DNA of 64,000 bases from Bryopsis sp. KO-2023 (lineage: Eukaryota; Chlorophyta; Ulvophyceae; Bryopsidales; Bryopsidaceae): NCBI GenBank assembly GCA_030272585.1, contig BSYQ01000001.1:10245001-10309000 (forward strand). The letters run 5' to 3'. The notes beneath the pieces were generated by a model. The model had not been told where the DNA came from, did not search any database, and saw nothing but the letters and a program-made list of their open reading frames with translations. Shown here in pieces: positions 45,165-60,847 of the stretch (the first letter of the stretch is position 1; each line of letters starts with the position of its first letter). The position numbers were made by a program, and so were the translations under genes.

Positions 45165-46012
45165 CGATAGGGGACTGTGTTTATTATTTGTACTAGGATC
45201 ATAGGAGGGTAAAGAACTGCGATTTCGTCTCTGGCAATGCGGGATTGCCGAACCCATGTCTGAATAAAACCCTCCTATCTCGGTGATGCTGGTGATGTGT
45301 TGTGGTATTTGCACTTGACTCCATGGAAGCACACCGCGCCCAGCAGCACCCGACACCTTTTTTCAAAAGAGTTCACTTCAAGATTATTAAGAAGCACAGA
45401 ACGACGACATGAACAGAGAATATATATACCCTTTGTACATCTGAAAGTGAGAATTTCCAATATTCTCCAAAATAAGGTGCAAAAAAGAGGCAAGATGGCA
45501 GGTCGCTTTTTTCAATTTTATTTGTTCGAGGGGAATACAACCAAATCAAACCTAAAGATATAATATTCTGGAGATTATTCACACAGGCATAAATTAAAAG
45601 GGGGGGTGCTGGAATCTCAGGGGTCAACTCCTCCTTCCTTTTCTTTCCTTTTCTTTCCTTTTTGGTGTCTGTCATAGGAAAACCAGAACATCGCTGGTCT
45701 ATTTAAAGAAGTTCCACAGCCCATCGACACAATCAGGCACATTCGCACGCTTGGTAATTTTTGCCTTGCATAAACCATGCCATTGTCAAATATATTAGCA
45801 TACTCCCACACATCAAACAAATAAAAGACGCAGAGAGAAAGCTGCCCCATCGGCATTTCTTTGGAATTGGTGGAAGGATATCTCCACCAATAAAAGACAG
45901 AAACTCTACATGCTAGATCCTGGCCTCAACCCAAAATTAACATTTGAAAAGCCATTCCAGCAACTACAATTTTCGTCCCTTTTCTCTTCCTTCTAATCTG
46001 TATGAATAAATA
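45165..46012. other. Convergent 3' flanks
   Basis: About 850 bp without a supported gene between the coiled-coil gene and the DEAD-box gene. It becomes C-rich on the plus strand toward the DEAD-box stop, that is G-rich on that gene's sense strand. There is a short (TTTCC)n tract near 45,640-45,660. Confidence 0.5.
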
Positions 46013-50068
<4,056 letters not shown>

Positions 50069-50473
50069 GGTTCTGGCAGGGTGGAGAGTGGGGATTCAAC
50101 AGAATGTTAAACTTTGGTTTTGAGGGAGAGGTTTGAATGATTGCATGGTGAGGCACTTTGGTTTTGGAAGGGCTGGGGCATCTTCCCAGAATCGAGTCCT
50201 TACGCAATCGCTGTCATACTGTCGTGATCCCCCCAAACAAAAGAACGCAATCTTCTTCTGAGGCCTGGTCTACCTTTCGAAAGAAAAAGCAAAACACGTT
50301 CGTTTGTTCCGTTTCGAAAAGCTCTTCCAGCAGTTGCGCCATTTCGATTCTTTCTGTCGCTTGGTCACCGCGCTTCACCTGTTCTCCTGCGTTCACGCTC
50401 CAGACTTCACTTCAGGACCGGATTTTAAATTGCCTCCTCACCTTGGGACGCGCATTCTTGGAAATCCGCGAGT
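50069..50473. promoter_or_regulatory. Two-way promoter region, DEAD-box / 50474 gene
   Basis: 405 bp between divergent start codons. No recognisable box and no coding signal. Confidence 0.4.
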
Positions 50474-52204
50474 ATGGACGCTTTCTCCACGCGAATGAAC
50501 GCTCTCGAGGGAGCATACTTCAAGGGGGAAGAGGCGATGGCTATGGAGCGTCACGTTGAACGTCTCGTGAAGGAAGGAAAAATACCCTCGTCCGTTTTAA
50601 ACTCTTTGCGGGCACCGTCTACTTCGAGCCCAGGAATTTACTCCGCTTCGGGAATACCGACCGAAGTACGAGGTCGACCACAGGGCGAGTTCATCTACCG
50701 TCATAAGAAAGGGGCTCTGCCAGGTGAGCGCTGTGCTACGCCGGTCCCTTTGAGCGTCAAATCCCTCCGTGTTCTCGCGTTCTAAATAAGCTGCAAGTCG
50801 TTTCTTTTCTGAATCAAACATGGCTCAGGGACCTATCGTTTTTTCCGTTGCACCCCAACCCACCTGCCCAAAAAACCAAAAAACAGCCAGCTTTAAAAGT
50901 ATTTCGGCGAACCGATTGACTATTTGTACGAAGGTGTTTGAATCTGTTTGTTTGCCCCTCTTCCAACAGTTCCAAACTTGCCCAACATCAAGGATTGGAG
51001 TTTGGGGACCTCGATGAGCATGGGCAGGAGCAGGTAGGGACTTTTTCTCGCTTACTAATTAATCCCATACTCTTTTTTTTTCTTTTCAAACTGTCAGGTC
51101 AGGTTGTTGAATTAAACTTCTCTCCCCTTTCCCCTTCCTCCTGAAACCCAAACGAAAATTAAAGAAAACATTAGAGAGACATGATAGATTTCCAAAGATT
51201 AAACAGTCGATTGAGGTGTTATTATCCACGCTCACAGCGTCGAATTTTTTTAGACAAATGTATGAATATATATATACAAATATGCAAGGTTTTCATGGAT
51301 GGTTCTGCCTGGCAGGTGGATGGTAGACAACGTCTCGATATTCGATGTATCGGAGGGTAGGAAAATGGCTGCAACTCCACGTCGACAGCCCACAATGTTC
51401 GAAATCAAAAGAGCTGAGGCAGTCCAGAAAGCCGCCATGGAAACGCCATTGGTGGGAAAGTACAGATGGTTGCCAGAATTCACCCCCGGTCGAGCCATGT
51501 TCTGGGGGACCATCGCCGCTTTTGCTGGAACGGCCATCGGCTCGAAGATTGCTTGCGTTGTGTTGGATATCAAACAGGTGATAAACGTGGGGTTAACATT
51601 GGGCTCCCCCTTTGACGGGGCGATGGACGTGCGGTGGACGGCGTGCGTCTGTGTTGTTGTATCAGCTATAGGAGAGTATGGTCAATGAGTGTGGTTGGTG
51701 TATTCATTTTGTGCTTTCTGATTGACTGACGCAGGTTGATGATATCCTACCAAAAATGAAGAGTAGCTTGTCGCCACTGGCTGATGCAGCCACTGGTGTA
51801 TTCCAGCCCTTGGGTGTCGCGGTGAGTTGCTTTTACGCAAACTACTGCAGACATGTTTAGTTCTGCATCTTGTTATGCATCAAAGCATTCAAGAATTTTC
51901 CGACAAAGCCTGCTCGTCAAGTTATCAGTAGCGACTGAAACCAACGTCTGTGTTGCACCCCTGTCTGTTATTTCATCTCAATTCTGCTCCCTATTGTCCT
52001 TGGTTTTGTTCACCTATTTTGGGGTTTCAACAAGCAATTATGGATGGCGGCTTGGTCGATCTCGCCCATTCCTTGTTGGCCTTTACTGTGTCTGACATCG
52101 TATTTTTTCGTCTGCAGATGACCACTGCGGGTACCGACTCTATGGCAAAGTCCAACACCAAAATTGGAGAATTTGCCGACAAAATTCGACAGAACATGCA
52201 GTGA
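50474..52204 (+). CDS. Uncharacterised 249-residue membrane protein
   Basis: Five exons join in phase: 50474-50723, 50970-51033, 51316-51577, 51735-51821 and 52118-52204. The protein starts MDAFSTRMNALEGAYFKGEE. A helical N-terminal third is followed by MFEIKRAEAVQKAAMETPLV and one or two hydrophobic segments (RAMFWGTIAAFAGTAIGSKI and ACVVLDI). The last 60 residues form an amphipathic helix pattern (DDILPKMKSSLSPLADAATG, ending FADKIRQNM). The glycine-containing hydrophobic stretch with flanking amphipathic helices resembles small organelle inner-membrane or thylakoid proteins, but I recognise no family. It shares a divergent promoter with an organellar helicase gene, which weakly supports an organelle role. 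Confidence 0.72.
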
Positions 52205-53215
52205 ATTTGACCAAGTTGGCTATTATGTTTTAGTGATAGGAGTTTCATCGCGTCCAATTGGCACCTAGGCCAGTTCATAGAGCAAAGGTGCACTACCGGG
52301 ATTCTTATTCTTTCCGCGGGGGAAACAGCGCCGTGCTGACGTGTTGTCTATATTGTTGATAGGAAAAAAGTCCTCTCTTTCTTTTTCATGGAGAGTGGAT
52401 TGGCATATAGTGTTTTTTTTTTATTATTTGATTCTTGTATCGCAGTGATGTTGTAATGGGAAAAAAATTCTGTGGGTTTGTCTTGTGGATCCATATTGAC
52501 ACCACCAGTCATGAAGTGTGATGGCTGCAGGCTTGCAAGGGGAGGTGGCTTTTTAAGGGCTGGATGTTGCACCTTACACTTTTTCTAAGAAACTCTATTT
52601 GAATGCCTCTCAGAATTCTGGTCCGACTCCAACAGCTTACAACACAAACCCGTACTTGACACACGTTTGGCTTGTGGTGCGCAGTACATAATCAGTACAT
52701 AATCGTACACTTGGTCCAACTTGGTCCATGTTCGTGTTCCAAAACAAAGAAACAAAGAAACAAACAAACATCGAATTCCAAAACAAAAATGATAAAAAAA
52801 ACACGACATCAATCAATAAAAGAATGAAGGTGGCATTCTGGTTTCAAGTCAGTTGTTTTCTAGTCAGATTCTTGCAAGGGGATGTAGTAATACAAAGACA
52901 CCAGGGAAATTAAAGGTTAGAAATAAAGTGCTCCACATTTTGAAAATTACACAAAAGTGCAGCTCACAGTTTTTTTTGTAGCAGCATTTCAGAGTACAAT
53001 CAAAAATCTTGGAACGGGGCAATCAGCCCAAGTGTTTTTTTCCAGAACATGCGACACACAAAGCATTGTTGTTTTTTATGTGGATTACAACAGAAACCTT
53101 TCAAAATTTCAAAAACCAGTCCAACCGTTGGATGACAAAATTGGAGCAAAATGCAGACAAGGTTCAGCTCAAAATTCAAAACCTTGCGAAAAGAAAGGAA
53201 GTGAGAAAGGTCATT
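52205..53215. other. Convergent 3' flanks
   Basis: 1.0 kb with no supported gene. It holds a short direct repeat (AATCAGTACATAATCGTACA region, 52688-52712) with a duplicated ACTTGGTCC, and an AAACAAAG-type tract at 52,740-52,770. Confidence 0.5.
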
Positions 53216-54497
53216 TTAGTCCACCACTTCCCAACTCTGCATGGAATCTTCATTGGTTTGACTAAGTGTTTCGTTATTTGAATTTCCAAACTGATCAACC
53301 AGAGAGGACTCTGAAGGGGGCAAATCTTTTCCACTCCAAATGAGCACTTTTCCATGCCCAAAATTCCCTAATCTTTTCCAACTGTTAACCGCCTCAAACA
53401 CAATGTAGCTCCCACCCCCCCCCCCTCCAACGTAGTTACGACCAGCACCACCACCAGAATAGCCTCCACCACCACCACAAACATCCCCTCCACCACCAAA
53501 CCCCCCCGTATTATTGACATCAGAAGTCCTCGGCTTCGCCAGCGCTGCAGGCCCTGCCTTCCATCCAAGACCACCTTTGTGGAACACATCGCTCCCCCCA
53601 TTGCCTCCATTCTTTCCACCTACAGTTTTTGTATCCGTACCAGTTCCATCTTCAACCAAATTGGCATCATCACCATAGGCTCTGCTATTGATGCTACCGC
53701 CACCCCCTGCCGCCAGGAGCAAGGTGAGCTCTTTTTTCTCGAGGGCAACGAAGGTGCCTCCGGCCCCACCGGTGAAGGCATTTGGGTACTTGGGATTAGT
53801 GCACACTCTCGACATCCCCCCAGTCAATATTTGGACAACATCATCAGCGTTGAATTCAAACGAACCCCCCACAATGGCACCAACACCACCCTTCGACTTG
53901 TACAGCAAGGCATCGGCCTTGGCTTGATCTGCAGCCTTTGCACCCATGGCAACGATGTGGTACCAGCCGGATTTGGGCACTTTCCATTCCTGCCATTTCT
54001 CCATGTCTCGGGAATACTGAAAGGTGGCCACAGGCTCGCCTTTACCTTGTTTCAGATACTTCATGCAAGCTTTCGACACCCAGTTCATTTCGTACATTCT
54101 GGCTGCCACCATTACGCCGATGACATTGTCGTCATTCAAATCGCCATCAGCGGTGTAGCAGCAACGCAAAATCCACTTCAGCGCTGCAGGCTCCACCTCT
54201 TTTGCGGAAACGAATTTGGTCGAATCTTTGCTGCGAGAAAACAGCCTTTCGAAGTATGGGCTTGCCACCCTCAAAACGAATTTCTCGCAATGAAAGGTCT
54301 GGCCGTCCTTGGCTTCCAAAACCACGTCGCTTCTCTTCGGGTCGTCGAAGCATTGCTGCCAGTTTTGGCTGTGGCCTGCGTAGTTCTCCACCAACACCTG
54401 TCGCAGTGAAAACAAACTGAACAGTCGGTGGACGAACAGTGCGAGCAATTGTCACTCGTCAGTCACGAATCGTAACGTCGCTCTTTCCTCTCACCAT
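53216..54497 (-). CDS. BTB/POZ protein with C-terminal glycine-rich (ALK-like) domain
   Basis: The first coding exon is just the ATG (54495-54497), cut by a GTGAGA donor. The acceptor at 54404 opens a long exon reading VLVENYAGHSQNWQQCFDDP and onward to a TAA at 53216. Domain 1 is a BTB fold: SDVVLEAKDGQTFHCEKFVL, PYFERLF and LKWILRCCYTADG, ending near NWVSKACMKYL. Domain 2 contains GWYHIVAMGAKAADQAKADA, IVGGSFEFNADDVVQILTGG, LLLAAGGGGS and long Gly-rich strands (GGFGGGGDVCGGGGG), as in the glycine-rich fold of ALK-family ectodomains and many protist proteins. BTB domains form dimers and often bring substrates to cullin-3 ligases, so the Gly-rich part may bind the target. About 397 residues; no break is seen. 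Confidence 0.85.
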
Positions 54498-56506
54498 TGT
54501 CCAGCAGTGCTATCGCAGGAAAACTGCGTTCTAATAGAATCCGGAGCGTTTTATGCAACAACTCATCGTTGTGTTGATGAACGTGCTCTCACGAGGAAGA
54601 CTCTATTCCATGACTTCACATCAAACTCGAAGAAGCCACCAGCCTTTCTCTGCTGTTGCAATCAGCTGATTGCAGGGCAGGGATCCTCCCTGAGGGGAGG
54701 GGCGTATGCTGGGGCTGTCCCATTTTTTTCTTTGTTGCAGTGCAACACAAATGTCTGTTGCAAACACAAAAACATGTTTGCTGGTAAGTTTGAAACCACT
54801 TGTATTTTCTTTCGAAGCGGTGGCGCGCGTTCATTGTAAGCTTGCACGTTACAATTGTGTGTGTTTGTCTCGGCCCGCCTGAAGCGTCTGTCACCCAGGA
54901 CCCCAACGCTTTTGAAATCATGGCGTTCGTTTTCCCAGGTGGTTGAAAATAGTTTGAAAACGGCCAAGCAATCAATCAAGGATCACTCGAGGTCCGCTGG
55001 AGCATATGTATATAAATACAGTATAGCAAAACCTTTCTCAATTCGAAAGTCAAATTCCAGCAGCAAACCACCATGGCAGGTTCTTATTATAGACACAAGA
55101 CAACCAAAACAAAAAAGAGTGATACGAATAAAAATATTATAAAAGTGCATCAAATCGACCGAATTGGAATTGAAAATGGAATCCACTGAAAATGAACAAA
55201 CTTATTGCTACAAAATACAACTCCGCTTTTTTTGATGGGGTTCAGCGTTCTCGCTTTCTCCGACCCAGAACGACGCAAAAAACCTCCCTCCAGAATCGAA
55301 ACCCTTTGTGTTGTGTTGAGAGCTGCTAAAAACACGTCAGCATCACAGGAGCGATTTTCTTTTCCTTGGGAGGAGTTTGCAGACCGACAGACAGACAATG
55401 TACCTGTTTCCGATTCGATTACTATACGTTTTGACTATAATCGTTTTGACAAAGCGCACGTTGCAGCCACGTCTGAAACGAGTTTCTGGCGTTTCGGGTT
55501 ATGGGCCACAACTTGCGGCGACTGCGCGCCGTGTCTGCGGTTGTGTCTGCGACTGCCATATCCTCGACTACCAGCGAATAGGGAATATGAAATATCCCCA
55601 TAATATTTTGGCTCGCTTTAAAGTTAACTGTGGGGCCAACGTGGGAGTCCCTCCCTGCCATCTTTGACGAAAAAAAGAAGGGAGGAAGAATTGTATCCTT
55701 GACTGTGCGGATACGGCAGTCGGGAGGGCACTTATTCACCGAGAGTACATCGGCAAGAACTTCAAAAACGCGTTGAACTTCTCAACAGTGGCTGATTCCA
55801 CGTGTGGCGGTGTTCGTCCGATGGTACTTGACATGGTACCGCCGGGCGTACTTATTCTCTCGACTCCATCTCCTGCAAACCTGTTTGACAATTCTCGTCG
55901 GTTTTCCTTCGGCGAAACAAAGTTTTTCTGTTTGCAAACAGTTGTGCGTCTTCTTGTTTTCTTCCCCGTTTTGTTTCGTTACCCCGACAAGGCACCGGAA
56001 TTATGTTTTTGTCTGCCGACAAGGCCCGGGGAAGGCTTTCGATGGAGGGAGACGAGTGAGTCTTTCTTTTTCATATTGAAATTTCCACTTTCTGCTTGTT
56101 TTCATGAGCATATCTTCGACTGGGGTCCGACTTTGTGTTTGTGGGTATCTTGGCTTCAGGGTAGCTGAGACGGGCTCTATGTGTCGCCCTGTCAAGGCGT
56201 CCCGACACGCAGAAAACGCGAGAAAACCGCGGAAGAAGGTAATCTGCATGTTCCTTGTCTCAAACTTCCAATCCGTTCCAACTCGGGGTGCTCTGCTGTT
56301 TTTTTTGTGGCTCGTGTCTGCACCTCATGAACCACGCGCAAGGCCGCCTGTGATATGTGACTTTTGAATGATAATGTGCATCGTCATTTTGTTGGTGTCA
56401 CAGTGTCCCCTGTGCTTGGTGGCATTGACTGGGTTGGTCCATTGGCTCAGGCGCAGATGACAAAGGGTTAAAATGTGGCGCATCTCTGTTGTTGTTTGGT
56501 GCGCAG
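54498..56506. other. Intergenic, no supported gene
   Basis: 2.0 kb between divergent genes. One candidate first exon of the next gene lies at 56003-56055 (MFLSADKARGRLSMEGD, followed by GTGAGT), but it does not keep phase with the exon at 56507, so it is not included. I see no RNA gene or mobile element here. Confidence 0.4.
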
Positions 56507-57898
56507 GAGCTCTCAGGCGACACAAAAAACTCATCACGAGATGGACTCAAGGTGACGCGTATTCTTCGCAACGCTGAGGCGATCCTGGTTCAAGCAGAAA
56601 AAAGGTTCGGCGTGGTCAACTCGCTGGAGGTGGGTGGACTTCGATTTACATTTTTCATGGTTGGTCGATACCATGCTCTACTCAATGCTGGATTTCAAGT
56701 CTAGTATTCGACAAAGGTGTTCCATAAATAGTATCCAATGGATGATAACCAAAATGAACGTGGGGACAGTTGCAGGACTGTTTCGACGTAGGAGTCCGAA
56801 TGTGTTTCGTTTCAATACCGTTCCTACCGTTCAAATTGATTCCGCACATGTTCATTTAACTATTAAAATGAACGGTATGATTTCCTTCTGCAGGAATCTG
56901 TATCAACTAGCATTTCTTGATATGGATTGGCTGTGGATGTTCGTTTGCAGACCAAGCTCCTTGATGTCCAAGTCAAGCTGTCCGAGAGTCAAGTGGAGCT
57001 CAAAAGAGTGAAAGAGCAGCTTCAGGCGGAGGAGAAAAAACATCATGACACCAAACGCGAACTGGACGTCCTGAAGCTGGCGAGAGAAAACAATCCACCA
57101 ACGGAGAACGAGACACTCATGTGTCACTGATGCTTCAGGTAACGCATTCCTGGCTGAAACTCTTATCCCAGTGAGAAATGTCGCATCCCTTCCCCCTAGC
57201 ATTCCGACCCTGTGTAGAAAATCAAGCTTCCAATGCCAAACAATCTTCGTGTCGTTTTTTACAGTCGTGGCTTGGTCCCCATCCCAGACCAATGCGCGCC
57301 GCACCCTCCGCCTCTTGTGCCGTCGATCAAGATCCATGTATCGCCTGTTTCCATAGACCCTCAGTCAAACGCACCTGGGTCCCCCTCGAGATGCGCGACA
57401 GAGGAGGACATCATGACTCCCTTGTCAATCGCGGAAAGTCAGATGAGTTGGGCGGATCTGAATGAACTGGAGATGGAAAAAAAGGAACGGGATGAGCAGA
57501 ATGGGAAATCTGCAAAAAGAAGTGGAAGTGGTGGCAGTCGTAGGAAACGCGCCACAGCGAAATGTGCACCTGTATGTCAGGACCAATCTGGTGGATGCAG
57601 GGTAAAATCCCACCAATGTGCACCCGCTTCCTCATCGGCTAATTGCGATCGCACCGCAAGGTCCCAGAGGAAACGAAACAGGGAGTCGAAGGATCGAAGG
57701 TCTGGGCAGTGGACTCGCAGAGGTTTAAGATGTGGCAAAAATGAGCGTATGAAGGGTATCGAGGGAAAAGAGTCATCCAGAGAGCGCTGGCAAAGGGAAC
57801 CGAGCGAAGAAGGAGCCACAGCTCGTTGGAAACAAGCCACCGTACTCCCATTCAGGAGTGACCTTGGGAAAGAGATACCAAGAAGGTCGAGGCCTTAG
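56507..57898 (+). CDS. Coiled-coil protein with basic, Cys-containing C-terminus (5' end undefined)
   Basis: Three exons join in phase: 56507-56629 (ELSGDTKNSSRDGLKVTRIL through NSLE), 56951-57120 and 57265-57898. Exon two is a coiled coil (TKLLDVQVKLSESQVELKRV then KEQLQAEEKKHHDTKRELDV). The second join removes an apparent stop just after the coiled coil and leads into RGLVPIPDQCAPHPPP. The C-terminal 150 residues are rich in Arg, Lys and Ser, with several Cys (AKCAPVCQDQSGGC) that could bind metal. The start exon is unknown, since the obvious upstream ATG exon breaks phase. No family is recognised. The basic region may bind nucleic acid or localise to the nucleus. Confidence 0.55.
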
Positions 57899-59202
57899 AC
57901 TGGGGTGAGACTTTCTCGCCAGCAGGAGCCCATTCTTCTCTCTGAAAAATGAGATGAAGGTGGGTTTCTTTTTCGCTAGCAGTGCAGGGGACGGTCAAAG
58001 GACAGTAGCTTCGATGGGTGAAGCATCACATTGAGCTGACTCAATGTTTTTTTTTTCGTTTTTTTTTTCTAGTGCGTTGAAAAGATTGGTCCCCGACAAG
58101 CTTCAGGAATCAATCATATTTGCTGTGTGGGAGTGTTTTTCTGCATCATTTTTTAAAGAACATCTAAAGACTATAGAAAGCTGTGAAAAGATGAGGGATT
58201 CTTCAAGGTTGCTCTGTTTTGTCCTGAAAGCTAAACAAATCAATTCCTTTGACAAGGTATCGATTATAGTATTAGTTTGACCAATGGTGTTCCCCCAACA
58301 CATTGCTCGATTGTGTGGAACTCTACTCCTTGGCGGTCATTCTAGACTGCAACATTAGAGCTGTCAACCTAAAAAGATTCCTATTGCTTATCCTTTACAC
58401 GAGGTAGTCTTAAGCAACCCAGTTCACAGCACTGCTGAAACGTAAAAATCGAGTCAATTGAACGCAACTCTCATATCTCATCTAATGCCCGCACCCATGA
58501 ACGTTAAAGTAATTCTTGCAAGCTTGATCGAGATCGCTTCAGACTGAAGCTTCGTTTCCCCAGGAATACATTAAAAAACAAAGCTTTGTTTTTTGCGCAG
58601 TTCTAATCAAGATACAGGTTCACACTTTTATCAACAACTTGTTTCTTTGAAAAAAAAAACAAAAACGTTTTTTTTTTTTTTTTTTCGTATTTCCTACACA
58701 ATGTAATTTGATGTTTGTTTGTTTGTTTGTTTGTTTGTTTCTTTGAAAGCAAGACAGTGAGGAAGGTCATCTACTTGAAAGTTTCGATACGTGGTAGGAT
58801 GCTCCTTTATCAACACATCCCCGTTCGGGAAATTTTTGAATTCTGCGTCATGGAAGCGTGATGACTCTGTTCCGCCTTTTCCCAAATTCTACCTTTTGCG
58901 TCTTGGCAAGCAAGGGCTGGTGTTTCATTTCATGCATTTGTGAGATGTTGTGGTCGTTTCTAAAAGAAGACAAAGTAAAGCTGAACAACATCTGGACTGG
59001 GTTTCACGTGGTGGTGGTCCGCACTTGGAACTCGTCGAGAGAAGTGTTTCCCAATGTGCACTTTCCGACACGGTTAGTACGTGTACGTAATAATACGTAT
59101 CTTTGGCCTGTCCTGCTGGAACACCGTTGCGCTTCAAAAGCGGTCTCAGACCCAGCGAGACACCTCTTGAGTTGGCTGGAAATAGAGAGAAGAGCTGTCG
59201 CA
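57899..59202. other. Intergenic with (GTTT)n tract and a 22-bp palindrome
   Basis: No supported gene. It contains a (TTTG)n tract at about 58,711-58,741 and the perfect palindrome AAAAACAAAGCTTTGTTTTT (part of 58573-58594), plus long A and T runs near 58,650-58,685. The last 300 bp before the kinase start probably hold its 5' UTR. Confidence 0.5.
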
Positions 59203-60803
59203 ATGAAGACGCTAGGACGCCAAGCATTCCTGTCACCAAAAAACGTGAACGCAGTTGGGCGAAAACCTGTTCGCACAAGAGTGCCATCCCGTCAACCGTT
59301 TGGAAGTCGGGTTTCCGCGCCCAGCAGAGCCAACTTTGGGCTCAGGGCGTTCTCTGAAGACGTGGAAGAGTTTGCATCGGCCTCTGTCAAGACCTCCGTG
59401 CCAAAGGTCGATTGGAGAGCTAATTTTAATGACCTCTTCGAGCTTCAAACAGAAGTCGCTGCTGGCGCATTCGGCAAGGTGTGGAAGGCGACTGACAAGA
59501 AAACGGGAGCAGACGTAGCCGTAAAGCGGCTGCAAGTTGAACGAGGGAACCTCCCTCCTGAGAAAATCCGCGCCAAGGTCGACCAGGAAGTCGGAGTCCT
59601 AATGGAGCTCCAAGGTCACCCAGGTGTGGTCGACCTCCACGGCGCGTTTCTCCACGACAGCCACTACAATGTCGTGATGAGTTTCTGCAACGGGGGCGAC
59701 CTGAGGTCCCACCTTCAGGTTCGTTGAGTTGCTGTGTAGTTTCACTGTGTTGTGTTGCATATCCTTGCTTTCTTCCGTGTGTTGACGAGATTCTGCTCGA
59801 CCTCTGCCTGCGTAGGCTTCAGGGCCTGTTTCGGAAGCTATCGGTGCTGCGGTGGTCTGGGAGATCCTGGGTGCCGTGAGGAAGTGCCGAGAAGCGAAGG
59901 TGGTCCATGGCGACATCAAGGCGGCGAACTTCTTGGTCGCTTCGGAAACGTGCAACCCTTTCCGCAGCACCGACACTTTCGCGCTTCCGCCTGGATGGTT
60001 GAAGGCGGTGGACTTCGGCGGTTCCCGGTACTTGCGGGGTGAGCTCCTTCGTGCAAATTTTCGTGTCATGCAAACAAAGTCGTCGGGGTGTAGACGACTT
60101 TGATGTTGATGTTGATGTTGTCGGCGATACACCCGATTTCGACATTTGAACTGTACGGCACATTGTCATGCTGACGTTTGCATTGCCAGACCCCAGGATG
60201 ATAACTGTTGGTTTGTGGATTTGATGTCCACAGGCAGACCCGAGGATGTCATTCGAGGCCGGTGTGGAACCCTGGAGTATATGGCCCCAGAAGTCCTCCA
60301 GGGTTCCTACGGCTACGAATCCGACATGTGGTCAGTGGGGGTCACCCTCTACTACCTCCTCTCCGGTTGGCTTCCACTGTGGTGAGATTGGTTAACCCAC
60401 CCTACTTCCTTTTTGCATATTTTGATCCAAAAGAGTGAACATTTTTTCTTGTCTTTCCTTTCTTGGTGGTGTGATTCTTATGTGCTGTCACATCAGGGAG
60501 ACTGGGGGGTTGGAAATGCAGCGAAATCTGCTGACTATCAAGGAGGCTGTGTGCCGGCATCCCGTGATGATTGTTCCGGAGTCGCTGAGGAATCCTTCCC
60601 CCAGTTGCCTGGATTTCATCAGACAGCTACTGGTCAGGGACAAAAACCGCCGGATGACGCTGGAGGATGCGGAGCAGCACCCCTTCTTCCAGGAAAACCT
60701 TATGGTTTGTGGAAATGGAGGTGTTATTCTGGGGCAGAACAGCAGCGCGGCCTCCACCAAGGCTGAATTGTGCGCTGTGAATTGGGCACTTCAAGGCGTT
60801 TAG
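59203..60803 (+). CDS. Ser/Thr protein kinase, non-RD type, possible plastid precursor
   Basis: Exons 59203-59718, 59816-60038, 60234-60381 and 60497-60803 join in phase, about 397 residues. The first 60 residues are rich in Arg, Ser and Pro with few acids (MKTLGRQAFLSPKNVNAVGR), a plausible transit peptide. Kinase motifs: VAAGAFGKVWKA (first P-loop Gly replaced by Ala), VAVKRL (ATP Lys), HPGVVDLHG, VVHGDIKAANFLV (catalytic Asp present, HRD Arg replaced by Gly), VDFGG, CGTLEYMAPEVL, YESDMWSVGVTLYYLLSG and DKNRRMTLEDAEQHPFF. The C-lobe wording resembles CAMK/CDPK kinases, but no EF hands follow. The HGD form marks a non-RD kinase, usually not controlled by activation-loop phosphorylation. A 23-residue insert lies between the catalytic loop and DFG. 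Confidence 0.88.
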
Positions 60804-60809
60804 GCCTTG

Positions 60810-60847
60810 AAATAAAACATTCTTGTATTTCCCGTGATTTTCACGGG
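60810..60847 (+). terminator. Poly(A) signal and 7-bp hairpin after kinase gene
   Basis: AATAAA lies at about 60810, a few bases after the TAG stop. CCCGTGA, loop TTT, TCACGGG follows at 60831-60847. Confidence 0.5.

Noticed and set aside
53579-54409. 276-codon open frame on the plus strand opposite the BTB gene
   Set aside because: It mirrors the glycine-rich and BTB coding sequence. The minus strand has recognisable domains and clean splice sites, and the plus frame has none.
56003-56055. Possible first exon MFLSADKARGRLSMEGD with a GTGAGT donor
   Set aside because: Joining it to the exon at 56507 breaks the reading frame. It is kept only as a note.
58290-58620. Considered as a small structural RNA gene
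   Set aside because: No tRNA arms, snRNA boxes or convincing fold could be found by eye.
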